A stretch of DNA of 60,758 nucleotides from an uncultured Cocleimonas sp. Its GTDB lineage: Bacteria > Pseudomonadota > Gammaproteobacteria > Thiotrichales > Thiotrichaceae. The stretch is from NCBI RefSeq assembly GCF_947495625.1, contig NZ_CANLZW010000029.1:1-60758 (forward strand). Reading direction: 5' to 3'. Positions 36,268-44,787 of this stretch are shown one piece after another (the first letter of the stretch is position 1; each line of letters starts with the position of its first letter). The notes below the pieces were generated by a model, which had not been told where the DNA came from, searched no databases, and saw nothing but the letters and a program-made list of their open reading frames with translations. A program made the translations under genes and the position numbers.

Positions 36268-36297
36268 ACACACCCCCCTACTTTTAGGCGTTTTTTG
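36268..36297 (-). terminator. Dispersed G-run element, terminator of the second diguanylate cyclase
   Basis: On the + strand CACACCCCCCTACTTTTAGG is followed by CG and six T. CCTA pairs with TAGG around CTTT. Position and direction fit termination of the upstream + strand gene. Confidence 0.82.
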
Positions 36298-36418
36298 TAT
36301 TCTCCCAGTCAAAACTTTACCCAATTAATGGTTAGGTTAATCTACTATAGTATTGTGCTACAGTAATGCAGGTCTCTTGAAACAGATCTGTATCTATTAT
36401 CGTTAGGATTTATCTAAA

Positions 36419-38248
36419 ATTAATTTCTCTTCAGTCAAATCGTCCAAGTTTCTTTTTATATTCATTATCATTCTGGCTTTTCTCATGATGATGATGGCCT
36501 ATAGATATGCCAAAATAACTGCCGAAAGAGATCTTCAAACAACACTTCAAACTCAATTGCTACAAATTGTGAATAAATTACAAATCACACTGGAAAGGCA
36601 TTTGTATCTACCTTCGTTACTGGCGAATAACAACGATGTTATTGACTTCCTTAAGTCTTCTGAAGCAACTGAAGCATATAAAAAGGGTCAAGATAGCGTT
36701 AACCTTTCCTTAGAGCACATCAACAATATTTCTGGCACAACAACGATATTCTTGATGGATGCATCAGGTCAGGTTGTCTCTTCGAGTAATTGGGCCGAAA
36801 AAGATTCACTGATTAAGAAAGATTACTCGACCTGGCCTTATTTTGAACAAGCAAAGAATAATATATTAGGAAGGTACTTTACTTCTCAGGCGGCTAATGA
36901 GGAGCGTTTTTATTTCTTTGCTAGGTCTATTCAAAATAATAATAATGAATTGATCGGTATTGTGGTGGTTCAAGTGCCTCTCAGTGATCTTGCTTTTAAC
37001 TGGACCTTGGCTGATGTTGATTTTGCAGTTACAGATAAAAATGGCATTGTTTTCTTAAGTAGTAAAAGTGAGTGGGATTTAAACGCGATATCGAATTTAG
37101 ATCTGAATGTTGTTAGTCAAAATAAACACTATCAAAATAAAGAAACGATTAAAATTCTTAATAAAGAGCGTATCAACTTAAGTAATGAAGGTTTTCAACT
37201 CATAAAGTTGCTCAATAAAAAATACCAAATGTTGAGTCAAAGTATGGATATAGCCGGTTGGGATGTTAGGGTGCTATCCGATTACTCTATTGCTGAAAAA
37301 GAAATATCAAGAATAATGCTTATAAGTGCAATCTTAATTTTGTTAGTAGCTGCACTGGCTGTTCTATTGTTGAAGATACAAAATCAACGTAAGGAATTTC
37401 AGCAACAAGCAACTGAAGAACTGGAAAACAAAGTGGCAGAAAGAACGCAGGCTTTAAAAAAATCTCAGGAAGACTTAATCCAGGCAGCAAAAATGGCAGC
37501 GTTAGGGCAACTTTCTACAGGCATCACCCATGAGATAAATAATCCGCTTTCTGCTATTCGAGCATATGCAGATAATGCCAGTCAGTTTCTGCAAAAAGAT
37601 CGCTTGGATATGGTCGATCAAAACTTAACTGAAATCACAAAATTAACGGAAAATATGGCGGCCATTACAGGTCAGCTAAAATCGTTTGCGCGTAAAAGTA
37701 AGGGGCAATTAAAACCAGTGAATTTAGATGCGACAATAGATCGCGCTATATCCATAGTTAACTCTAAAATTGTCAGCAGCGGCACCAACATTACTTATGA
37801 TATTAATACCCATGACCCGATTAGAATGGTTTTAGCGGATGAAGTGTGGCTAAGCCAGGTTTTGGTTAACCTGATTAGTAATGCGATTTCAGCGACCAAT
37901 CAAAATATCGAGAGAAATGTCTGGATTGATATAAAAGAATCGGACATATCGGAAATTAAAGAAACGACAGATACAGAAGATCAGGAAAAGAGCCCCCATA
38001 AATACTGCATCGAAATACGCGATAATGGCACCGGTATTGAAGACAGTGATTTACCACGTATTTTCGAGCCCTTTTTCACCACCAAACCAACAACCAAAGG
38101 TCTGGGCCTCGGTTTGTCCATTTCATTTAATCTGGTAAAAGATATGAATGGATCACTTGATGCTCGTAATCGCAAAGACGGTGGTGCATTATTTACCCTT
38201 TGTTTACCTTCTGTTAACCCGCAGGCAAATAGCGATTCTAGTTTATGA
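36419..38248 (+). CDS. dctB: DctB-like sensor histidine kinase
   Basis: This is the sensor for C4-dicarboxylate TRAP transport. Coding begins upstream of the ATG cluster at 36485: the in-frame codons before it encode KFLFIFIIILAFL, which with MMMMAYRYAK forms the first membrane helix. No ATG, GTG or TTG exists between the upstream stop and that helix. ATT at 36419 is a candidate start, about nine bases after TTAGGA, so the exact start is uncertain. A periplasmic sensor of about 250 residues follows (LERHLYLPSLLANNNDVIDFL, FLMDASGQVVSSSNW). Then come the second helix (ISAILILLVAALAVLLLK), a coiled linker, HisKA with the phosphorylated His in GITHEINNPLSAIRAYADN, and a HATPase domain (DNGTGIEDSDLPRIFEPFFT, GLGLGLSI). 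It overlaps dctD by four bases. Confidence 0.9.
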   Translation: MNFSSVKSSKFLFIFIIILAFLMMMMAYRYAKITAERDLQTTLQTQLLQIVNKLQITLERHLYLPSLLANNNDVIDFLKSSEATEAYKKGQDSVNLSLEHINNISGTTTIFLMDASGQVVSSSNWAEKDSLIKKDYSTWPYFEQAKNNILGRYFTSQAANEERFYFFARSIQNNNNELIGIVVVQVPLSDLAFNWTLADVDFAVTDKNGIVFLSSKSEWDLNAISNLDLNVVSQNKHYQNKETIKILNKERINLSNEGFQLIKLLNKKYQMLSQSMDIAGWDVRVLSDYSIAEKEISRIMLISAILILLVAALAVLLLKIQNQRKEFQQQATEELENKVAERTQALKKSQEDLIQAAKMAALGQLSTGITHEINNPLSAIRAYADNASQFLQKDRLDMVDQNLTEITKLTENMAAITGQLKSFARKSKGQLKPVNLDATIDRAISIVNSKIVSSGTNITYDINTHDPIRMVLADEVWLSQVLVNLISNAISATNQNIERNVWIDIKESDISEIKETTDTEDQEKSPHKYCIEIRDNGTGIEDSDLPRIFEPFFTTKPTTKGLGLGLSISFNLVKDMNGSLDARNRKDGGALFTLCLPSVNPQANSDSSL

Positions 38249-39600
38249 ATTCACCCACTGTATTACTGATTGATGACGAAGAGACGGTTAGGCAATCTAT
38301 CTCTCAAACCTTACAACTTGCTGACATAAAAGTTGAAACGTTTAGCACAGCAAAAGAAGCTTTACCACTTTTATCAACCAGCTTTAACGGAATTGTTTTA
38401 AGCGATATCCGTATGCCTGAAATGGACGGTTTAGAACTGTTAGATCATAGTTTAGCGATAGACCCTAAACTTCCCGTGATTCTCATTAGTGGCCACGCGG
38501 ATGTTTCCACTGCTGTAAATGCTATTCGCAAAGGTGCATATGATTTAATCGAGAAACCTTTCTCGAATATATTATTGGTAGATAAGGTCAATCGAGCCTT
38601 GAACCAACGTGAATTAAGCCTGGAGAACCGCTTGCTAAAAGAGGAACTCGCGAGTCAAAATCATCTTGGACCAAGAATTATTGGAAAAGCACCGGCAATA
38701 GTAAAACTTCGTAAAATGATCACAAGAATCGCTGATGCAGATACCGATGTGTTGATTATGGGTGAAACGGGAACCGGCAAAGAGTTAGTCGCTCGTTCTT
38801 TGCACGAGCAAAGCAAGCGTCGTGATAACCACTTTGTCGCCATCAACTGTGGAGCTATTCAGGAGCAACTACTCAATAGTGAATTATTTGGCCACGAAGC
38901 AGGGGCTTTTACAGACGCTAAACAAAAACGCATCGGTAAATTTGAACATTCTAACGGAGGTACCTTATTTCTTGATGAAATAGAAAGCATGGCGCTTACC
39001 ACGCAAGTGCCGCTGCTTAGAGTGTTACAAGAACGCAGTATCGAACGCTTGGGTTCAAATAAATCCTTGCCGCTAGATATTAGGGTACTGGCAGCCACCA
39101 AAGTTGATTTGAAAACTGCCGCCGAACAAAAGGAGTTTCGCCAAGACCTTTATTATCGACTCAATGTAGTAACGCTCGAGTTACCACCGCTTCGTGATAG
39201 GCGTGAAGATATTCCTTTGTTATTTCAGCATTTCGTTTTAGTTGCAACAGCTAGAACCAAACGGGAAATGCCTATCCTTGATTCCAAAGCAGTGAAAGTA
39301 CTTTTGGAGCACGATTGGCCCGGCAATATCAGAGAGCTCAGAAACATCGCAGAACGTTATGTGTTACTGGGTGAAAGCGTCCAGTTTGAACTCAAAGAAA
39401 TCATGCATTCGAATGCCCCGGAAGATGGCTTAGGTTTGGTAGATCAGGTTTCTGGTTTTGAGAAAAGCATTATCGAGCAAGCTTTAATCGAGCATAAAGG
39501 CAATCTTGCTAAAGTCATGGAAGCATTACAACTTCCACGAAGAACATTGTCGGACAAATTAGCTAAATATGACTTAGAGCGAAAAAGTTATTTGAACTAG
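38245..39600 (+). CDS. dctD: DctD-like sigma54-dependent response regulator
   Basis: This NtrC-family activator has a receiver domain (LLIDDEETVRQSI, phosphoacceptor in GIVLSDIRMPEMDGLELL, LISGHADVSTAVNAIRKGAYDLIEKPF) and an AAA+ domain: Walker A GETGTGKELVARSLHE, the sigma54-contact loop ELFGHEAGAFTDA, Walker B GGTLFLDEIESM and DLYYRLNVVTLELPPLRDR. A Fis-type HTH lies at the C-terminus (GNLAKVMEALQLPRRTLSDKLAKYDL). ATG at 38245 overlaps the dctB end. It should activate the -24/-12 promoter upstream of dctP at 39823. Confidence 0.93.
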   Translation: MNSPTVLLIDDEETVRQSISQTLQLADIKVETFSTAKEALPLLSTSFNGIVLSDIRMPEMDGLELLDHSLAIDPKLPVILISGHADVSTAVNAIRKGAYDLIEKPFSNILLVDKVNRALNQRELSLENRLLKEELASQNHLGPRIIGKAPAIVKLRKMITRIADADTDVLIMGETGTGKELVARSLHEQSKRRDNHFVAINCGAIQEQLLNSELFGHEAGAFTDAKQKRIGKFEHSNGGTLFLDEIESMALTTQVPLLRVLQERSIERLGSNKSLPLDIRVLAATKVDLKTAAEQKEFRQDLYYRLNVVTLELPPLRDRREDIPLLFQHFVLVATARTKREMPILDSKAVKVLLEHDWPGNIRELRNIAERYVLLGESVQFELKEIMHSNAPEDGLGLVDQVSGFEKSIIEQALIEHKGNLAKVMEALQLPRRTLSDKLAKYDLERKSYLN

Positions 39601-39659
39601 TTTAAAAGTCTAGAAGAAATATCCCGCAGGTTATCCCACAGTATTTATTACAGAAAAAC

Positions 39660-39707
39660 AGGCGGAAATCCGCCAATTGTTTTTGATATATGGCGAACAT
39701 TCGCCAT
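39660..39707. promoter_or_regulatory. Two DctD-type upstream activator dyads
   Basis: Two perfect palindromes lie 31 bases centre to centre: GGCGGAAATCCGCC at 39661-39674 and ATGGCGAACATTCGCCAT at 39690-39707. They share GGCG(A/G)A and TCCGCC/TTCGCC arms, lie three helical turns apart and stand about 120-160 bases upstream of the -24/-12 promoter. That is the usual geometry of enhancer sites for an NtrC-type activator. Confidence 0.8.
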
Positions 39708-39822
39708 TTTTACTACTATAATTTTTATTATATAGAAATAACGTAAAACTCATTGATAGTTAAATTCTTATTAATCAAGTGGTTAACTATTCTGTAAAAA
39801 TAGTATTATTCAAAAAAGATAG

Positions 39823-39840
39823 TTGGCACAGTCTGTGCTA
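39823..39840 (+). promoter_or_regulatory. Sigma54 promoter of dctPQM
   Basis: TTGGCACAGTCTGTGCTA has GG at 39825-39826 and GC at 39837-39838, giving the required 12-base register between the -24 and -12 elements. The TGGCAC half is exact. Transcription would begin near 39850, about 50 bases before dctP. Confidence 0.85.
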
Positions 39841-39903
39841 TATATTGGATGAACTTAAATTAATTGTTCATAGAAAAATAAATTTATTCAATAGGAGAAA
39901 AAC

Positions 39904-40992
39904 ATGCAAAAAGCATTATTAGGTCTAGCCGTTGCGTCAGCAATGGTACTTTCAACCTCAGTAGCACAAGCACAATGTGATCCAGGTGAAATGGTGATTA
40001 AATTCAGTCACGTGACCAATACTGACAAACATCCTAAAGGTATCGCTGCCAGCCTTCTCGAGAAGCGCGTCAACGAAGAAATGAATGGCAAAGCATGTAT
40101 GGAGGTTTTCCCAAATTCAACACTTTATGATGACAAGAAAGTACTTGAAGCAATGCTAAATGGCGATGTCCAAATGGCTGCACCTTCATTGTCAAAGTTT
40201 GAGAAATTCACAAAGAAGTTCCGTATTTTCGATTTACCATTTGTATTTACAGATGTAGATGCTGTCGACCGTTTTCAAAACTCTGAAGATGGCGAGAAGC
40301 TATTGAATTCAATGAATCGTCGTGGTCTTAAAGGATTAGCTTTCTGGCACAATGGCATGAAGCAATTCTCTGCTAACAAGCCATTAATTAAACCAGAAGA
40401 TGCTAAAGGCCTTAAGTTCCGCGTACAGGCTTCTGATGTTTTAGTTGCACAGATCGAGCAGTTAGGTGCTTCACCGCAAAAAATGTCATTTAAAGAAGTT
40501 TACGGTGGATTGCAGACTAAAGTAATCGATGGTCAATCAAACACATGGTCAAACATTTACGGTAAGAAGTTCTTTGAAGTTCAAGATGGAACGACTGAAA
40601 CTAACCACGGAATCTTAGACTACTTGGTAGTAACATCTAGCAAGTGGTGGGATGGTCTTCCTGATGATGTACGTACTCAATTGGCTACTATTCTTAAAGA
40701 AGTAACTGCTGCTCGTAACGCTGAATCTACAAAAGTGAATAACGAGAACAAAGAAAACGTTATTAAAGCGGGTGGTGAAGTTCGTACTTTAACAGCTGAG
40801 CAACGCCAAGCTTGGGTTGATGCAATGAAGCCAGTATGGAAAAAGTTTGAAGGCGACATTGGTGAAGACTTAATGAACGCTGCACTTGCTGCTAACAAAG
40901 CATCAGAACCAACTGTCGAGCTTAGTCTTGAATCTTTATTAGAAAGAATAAATGCTTTAGAAACTAGAATTAAGGCTTTAGAGTCTAAGTAA
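39904..40992 (+). CDS. dctP: TRAP transporter periplasmic substrate-binding protein DctP
   Basis: This 362-residue periplasmic receptor has a signal peptide ending STSVAQAQ and a strong ribosome site (AATAGGAG). Family segments include MVIKFSHVTNTDKHPKGIAASLLEKRVNEEMNGKACMEVFPNSTLYDDKKVLEAMLNGDVQM, FDLPFVFTD, GLKFRVQASDVLVAQIEQLGASPQKMSFKEVYGGLQTKVIDGQSNTWSNIYGKKFFEVQ and the carboxylate-binding arginine in KFRVQ. The C-terminal 25 residues (SLESLLERINALETRIKALESK) form a heptad-rich coiled coil, an unusual add-on that might mediate oligomers. Dicarboxylate as substrate is inferred from the DctBD regulators. Confidence 0.95.
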   Translation: MQKALLGLAVASAMVLSTSVAQAQCDPGEMVIKFSHVTNTDKHPKGIAASLLEKRVNEEMNGKACMEVFPNSTLYDDKKVLEAMLNGDVQMAAPSLSKFEKFTKKFRIFDLPFVFTDVDAVDRFQNSEDGEKLLNSMNRRGLKGLAFWHNGMKQFSANKPLIKPEDAKGLKFRVQASDVLVAQIEQLGASPQKMSFKEVYGGLQTKVIDGQSNTWSNIYGKKFFEVQDGTTETNHGILDYLVVTSSKWWDGLPDDVRTQLATILKEVTAARNAESTKVNNENKENVIKAGGEVRTLTAEQRQAWVDAMKPVWKKFEGDIGEDLMNAALAANKASEPTVELSLESLLERINALETRIKALESK

Positions 40993-41015
40993 TTGATGCA
41001 TATAAAGTAAATTGG

Positions 41016-41040
41016 CGGCCAGATTTATCTGGCCGTTTAT
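41016..41040 (+). terminator. Hairpin between dctP and dctQ
   Basis: CGGCCAGAT pairs perfectly with ATCTGGCCG across a minimal TT centre (in practice a four-base loop) and is followed by the weak tract TTTATAATT. It lies 24 bases after the dctP stop. It would act as a partial terminator or 3'-end protector, giving more DctP than DctQM. Confidence 0.75.
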
Positions 41041-41078
41041 AATTAAAAAATATAATTTTAATGTACTGAGGGGTAGTT

Positions 41079-41708
41079 ATGACAAATGTTCCGCCCAATA
41101 AAATCGGACAGTTTGTAGACAACATCGAAGAAACCAGTATTGCGCTATGTCTGGGGTTGATGACACTTATCACTTTTGCCAATGTAATTGCCCGATATAT
41201 TTTTAACGGAAATATTCTTTGGGCACTGGAAATCACTGTGTTTTTATTTGCTTGGCTAATATTAATGGGTGCCTCCTATGCGGTAAAAAAGCATATTCAT
41301 ATCGGTGTTGATGTTGTAATTAACATGCTTGCACCGGGGCCACGTAAAATTTTAGCCCTGATAGCCTGGGCTTCTTGCATGGCTTTCTCCATTTTATTAT
41401 TAATTGGATCTTGGGATTACTGGTATCCATTTATTACTGAACGAGTCTGGTTAGAAACGGAAGATATTCCCATGCCTGAAATCTTTGCATTTTTAGGTGA
41501 CTGGCTAAATGAAGGTGAAAAGTACGAGAAGATACCTCGCTTTATTCCTTATATGGCATTGCCATTAGGTATGGCCTTGATTACCTTCCGCTATTTACAA
41601 GTGGGTTGGAAAATATTTAAAGGGGATATCGATAAATTAATTGCTGCTCACGAAGTAGAAGACGATATAAAAGAACTTGAGCACGAAACAGCCGGAGGAA
41701 AAGACTAA
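41079..41708 (+). CDS. dctQ: TRAP transporter small membrane subunit DctQ
   Basis: This 209-residue protein has four membrane helices, with the DctQ pattern FANVIARYIFNGNILWALEITVFLFAWLILMGASYAVKKHIHIGVDVV and a last helix at FIPYMALPLGMALITFRYLQV. A longer loop (RVWLETEDIPMPEIFAFLGDWLNEGEKYEKIPR) is inserted before that helix. It overlaps dctM by one base (TAATG) and lies in the sigma54-controlled dctPQM unit. Confidence 0.93.
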   Translation: MTNVPPNKIGQFVDNIEETSIALCLGLMTLITFANVIARYIFNGNILWALEITVFLFAWLILMGASYAVKKHIHIGVDVVINMLAPGPRKILALIAWASCMAFSILLLIGSWDYWYPFITERVWLETEDIPMPEIFAFLGDWLNEGEKYEKIPRFIPYMALPLGMALITFRYLQVGWKIFKGDIDKLIAAHEVEDDIKELEHETAGGKD

Positions 41709-43072
41709 TGGATATTTTATTTCTATTCCTGATGGTTATCGGTTTTATGCTAATCGGAGTGCCGATTGCTATTTCGCTGGGCCTTTCCAGTATTATCTTT
41801 TTATTTATTCATTCAGATGCTTCACTGGCATCTGTTGCTCAAACGCTTTTTTCAGCATTTGAAGGGCATTACACATTGCTCGCAATCCCATTCTTTATCT
41901 TAGCTTCGGTGTTTATGTCTACCGGAGGTGTAGCGAAGAGAATTATTCGTTTTGCAATTGCCATGGTTGGTCATTTTCGCGGTGGTTTAGCAATGGCATC
42001 TGTTTTTGCCTGTATGATGTTTGCTGCGCTTTCAGGTTCATCACCAGCAACAGTTGTTGCTATCGGTTCGATCGTCATAGCTGGCATGGTGCAAGTGGGT
42101 TACACCAAAGAATTTGCTGCAGGCGTTATCTGTAATGCTGGTACTTTGGGAATCCTTATTCCTCCTTCAATCGTTATGGTTGTATATGCTGCCGCTACAG
42201 ATGTATCAGTGGGTAGAATGTTCTTGGCAGGTGTTATTCCTGGTTTAATGGCTGGTGGCATGCTGATGATAGGCATTTATGTTGTGGCTCGCTGGAAAAA
42301 CCTACCCGCGCAACCATGGGCTGGTGTTGGTGAAATATTTGCTGCGGCTAGAGATGCAATCTGGGGATTAATGCTTATTGTCATTATTCTTGGTGGTATC
42401 TACGGTGGTGTATTTACTCCTACGGAAGCTGCTGCGGTTGCAGCTATCTATGCTTTTTTGATTGCTAACTTTGTCTACAAAGACATGGGGCCATTTAAAC
42501 AAAAGGGTAAAGGCGGCATAATGATTTTATGGCGTGGTCTTTCTGTTTTTTGGCATAAAGATACAAAGAAGAGTCTGCTAGAAGCCGGTAAATTGACAAT
42601 TATGTTGTTGTTTATTATTGCCAATGCTTTGATCTTGAAGCATGTATTAACGGAAGAACGTGTACCACAGATGATTACCGAAGCGATGTTATCTGCTGGT
42701 TTTGGTCCGATCATGTTTTTGGTTATTGTGAATATTCTACTGCTTATCGGTGGGCAATTCATGGAGCCATCAGGACTGCTGATCATTGTTGCGCCGTTAG
42801 TTTTCCCAATCGCTATTCAGTTAGGAATAGATCCGATTCACCTCGGTATCATTATGGTGGTGAATATGGAAATAGGGATGATCACACCGCCCGTGGGACT
42901 CAACCTATTCGTCACCGCCGGAGTTGCTGGCATGTCGATGCTTAACGTAGTTAAAGCGGCTGCACCTTGGTTGTTGATCATGTTTATCTTCTTGATCATC
43001 GTAACCTACGTACCAGCTGTTTCTACATGGTTGCCAACGATGTTTATGGGGCCGGAGATAATTACCAAATAA
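41708..43072 (+). CDS. dctM: TRAP transporter large membrane subunit DctM
   Basis: This 454-residue protein of about 12 helices is the substrate-translocating subunit, using a sodium gradient. Typical segments are GVPIAISLGLSSIIFLF, LLAIPFFILASVFMSTGGVAKRII, RGGLAMASVFACMMFAALSGSSPATVVAIGSI, GVICNAGTLGILIPPSIVMVVYA, GVFTPTEAAAVAAIYAF and GMITPPVGLNLFVTAGVA. A charged insertion near the middle (YKDMGPFKQKGKGG) precedes the second half. It closes the operon, and an element-derived terminator follows 30 bases later. Confidence 0.95.
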   Translation: MDILFLFLMVIGFMLIGVPIAISLGLSSIIFLFIHSDASLASVAQTLFSAFEGHYTLLAIPFFILASVFMSTGGVAKRIIRFAIAMVGHFRGGLAMASVFACMMFAALSGSSPATVVAIGSIVIAGMVQVGYTKEFAAGVICNAGTLGILIPPSIVMVVYAAATDVSVGRMFLAGVIPGLMAGGMLMIGIYVVARWKNLPAQPWAGVGEIFAAARDAIWGLMLIVIILGGIYGGVFTPTEAAAVAAIYAFLIANFVYKDMGPFKQKGKGGIMILWRGLSVFWHKDTKKSLLEAGKLTIMLLFIIANALILKHVLTEERVPQMITEAMLSAGFGPIMFLVIVNILLLIGGQFMEPSGLLIIVAPLVFPIAIQLGIDPIHLGIIMVVNMEIGMITPPVGLNLFVTAGVAGMSMLNVVKAAAPWLLIMFIFLIIVTYVPAVSTWLPTMFMGPEIITK

Positions 43073-43081
43073 GCTCTTGTC

Positions 43082-43134
43082 AAAAAAGTGCCTTAAAGGT
43101 GGGGGGTGTGATTATTTATCACATCCCCTTTTTT
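43082..43134 (+). terminator. Dispersed G-run element forming the dctPQM terminator
   Basis: The element copy GTGCCTTAAAGGTGGGGGGT at 43088-43107 lends its G run to a second, longer hairpin. GGGGGTGTGAT pairs with ATCACATCCCC (one G-T wobble) around TATTT and is followed by six T on the + strand. The minus strand also has a T run after the element, so this is a bidirectional terminator. Confidence 0.88.
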
Positions 43135-43205
43135 ATTAGATAAATATTAATTACCGTTAAGCTAACTCAGCAAGTTTGCAGACTTGTTTGCTGTAAACTA
43201 TCATT

Positions 43206-44228
43206 ATGCTCAGCATGATAAATACAATTTCTCTACTGCTCTGTGGTTTCTCCGTAATAAGCGCTTTGGTGTTGATATTTACGCACCTAGACACAAACAG
43301 AAATCACTACCAAGGTAAATGGCTGTCCCGAATCGCAGGAGTAGTCTTGCTATTGGGTTTGGCATCGATGCAACTGATTCATTATGACTTTCTCGCTAAT
43401 CAGGGAGATCTGGTGAATTCTCGATTATATGTGTTCTTATTATTTATCGTTTCGCCTGCGTTTTACTTTTTTATCAGAGATGTTTTGCGCGTTGAAAGCA
43501 GTTATCAACCGATACAGTTATTACACTTATTACCAGCGCTGATTTCACTGTTTATACCTTCAAATATTGCCCAACTTCTCGCATTTGTATTTGGGACAGG
43601 TTATGTGTTGTGGCTGGCTTACAGTATTTACTCCATAAGAGCACAACGCTCTCGTTTCAAATTAGAATTACTGGCTCTGTTAGCGATAGGCTTATTGGCC
43701 ATTCTGGTTTTAATCATCGGTGTGTTGATGCCAGTAATAAGTGATTACGTTTTCTATACGAGTTACGCCACTCTGCTTGGCTTGAGTTTTGTCGTGATCG
43801 TATTTACCTTATTGCGCTTCCCCGATATCACTCAGGAAGTTGCTGAAGCCGCCGAAGCTGCCTATGCCACCAGTACGCTTAATAATCTGGATAGTGAAGC
43901 TCTGGTGCTTAAATTACGCCAGTTACTGGAAGTGGAAAAGCTGTACGCAGAGGATAATCTCAGCTTAGGTTTGCTCGCCGAGAAAATGGATATCAGCAAT
44001 CATCAATTGTCCGAATTGATTAACACACGTTTCAAAAAGAGTTTCTCTCAACTGCTACGAGAATATCGTATTACCGAAGCCAAGCGCATGTTGATTGACG
44101 AGCCCAACGCATCGGTATTATCTATCGGTTTATCTACAGGTTTTACCTCACAATCTAACTTTTACACAGCGTTTAAAGAGTTAACGGGAATGGCACCTGG
44201 TAACTATCGGAAGACTAATAATAAATAG
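43206..44228 (+). CDS. AraC-family regulator with N-terminal membrane domain
   Basis: This 340-residue protein has about seven hydrophobic helices in residues 5-205 and a C-terminal AraC DNA-binding domain. The domain comprises NLSLGLLAEKMDISNHQLSELINTRFKKSFSQLLREYRITEAKRMLIDEPNASVLSIGLSTGFTSQSNFYTAFKELTGMAPGNYR, containing both helix-turn-helix units. Membrane-bound AraC regulators of this type read signals at the cytoplasmic membrane; the ligand and targets are not evident. It lies directly after dctPQM but past a terminator, so it is likely an independent transcript. Confidence 0.85.
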   Translation: MLSMINTISLLLCGFSVISALVLIFTHLDTNRNHYQGKWLSRIAGVVLLLGLASMQLIHYDFLANQGDLVNSRLYVFLLFIVSPAFYFFIRDVLRVESSYQPIQLLHLLPALISLFIPSNIAQLLAFVFGTGYVLWLAYSIYSIRAQRSRFKLELLALLAIGLLAILVLIIGVLMPVISDYVFYTSYATLLGLSFVVIVFTLLRFPDITQEVAEAAEAAYATSTLNNLDSEALVLKLRQLLEVEKLYAEDNLSLGLLAEKMDISNHQLSELINTRFKKSFSQLLREYRITEAKRMLIDEPNASVLSIGLSTGFTSQSNFYTAFKELTGMAPGNYRKTNNK

Positions 44229-44296
44229 TTCTAGAAGTGCATCTATATAGCTTCGACTGCGATTTGATAGTGTTTCGTTCCTGAGTCTTGCTAAAA

Positions 44297-44321
44297 ACCT
44301 GCTATAAGTAGGGGGGGTGAC
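44297..44321 (+). repeat. Dispersed G-run element in the VOC gene leader
   Basis: GCTATAAGTAGGGGGGGTGA follows CTAAAAACCT and lies 50 bases upstream of the VOC gene, between two + strand genes. The T run is on the minus strand, so it cannot end the upstream gene's message in the sense direction. Confidence 0.82.
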
Positions 44322-44370
44322 CTTTAAAATCACACCACACAACCTAACTTTGATTGAGGAGTAAATTACC

Positions 44371-44757
44371 ATGCCGATGAATCCAATTAGCTGGTTTGAG
44401 ATTTATGTAGACGATATAAACAGAGCTATAAAGTTTTATGAATCAGTATTTGCAGTCAAACTTGAAAGTCTCGAAGATCCAACAGATTCTGAAGAGGAGA
44501 TGCAGATGATGGCTTTTCCTGCCGATATGGAAAGTTATGGCGCATCCGGTGCGCTAGTGAAAATGGAAGGTTTTCCTGCTGGTGGTAATAGCACTGTTGT
44601 GTATTTTGCCTGTGATGATTGCAGTATAGAAGAGTCGAGAGTGAAAGGTGCTGGAGGGAAGGTTCAACAAGCCAAAATGTCTATCGGCGAGTTTGGGTTT
44701 ATCTCACTGGTGATGGATACCGAAGGTAATATTATTGGTTTGCATTCCATGAGTTAG
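44371..44757 (+). CDS. VOC (glyoxalase-like) family protein
   Basis: This 128-residue single-domain VOC protein starts MPMNPISWFEIYVDDINRAIKFYESVFAVKLESLED and ends FGFISLVMDTEGNIIGLHS, the usual beta-alpha-beta-beta-beta layout of two modules. The metal or substrate ligands typical of glyoxalase I are not all evident, so the reaction is unknown. A clear ribosome site (GAGGAG) lies ten bases upstream. It probably forms a two-gene unit with the DUF1428 gene 30 bases downstream. Confidence 0.85.
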   Translation: MPMNPISWFEIYVDDINRAIKFYESVFAVKLESLEDPTDSEEEMQMMAFPADMESYGASGALVKMEGFPAGGNSTVVYFACDDCSIEESRVKGAGGKVQQAKMSIGEFGFISLVMDTEGNIIGLHSMS

Positions 44758-44787
44758 TTTTTTGTCTAGTAAGTTGAGGTTATTTAT

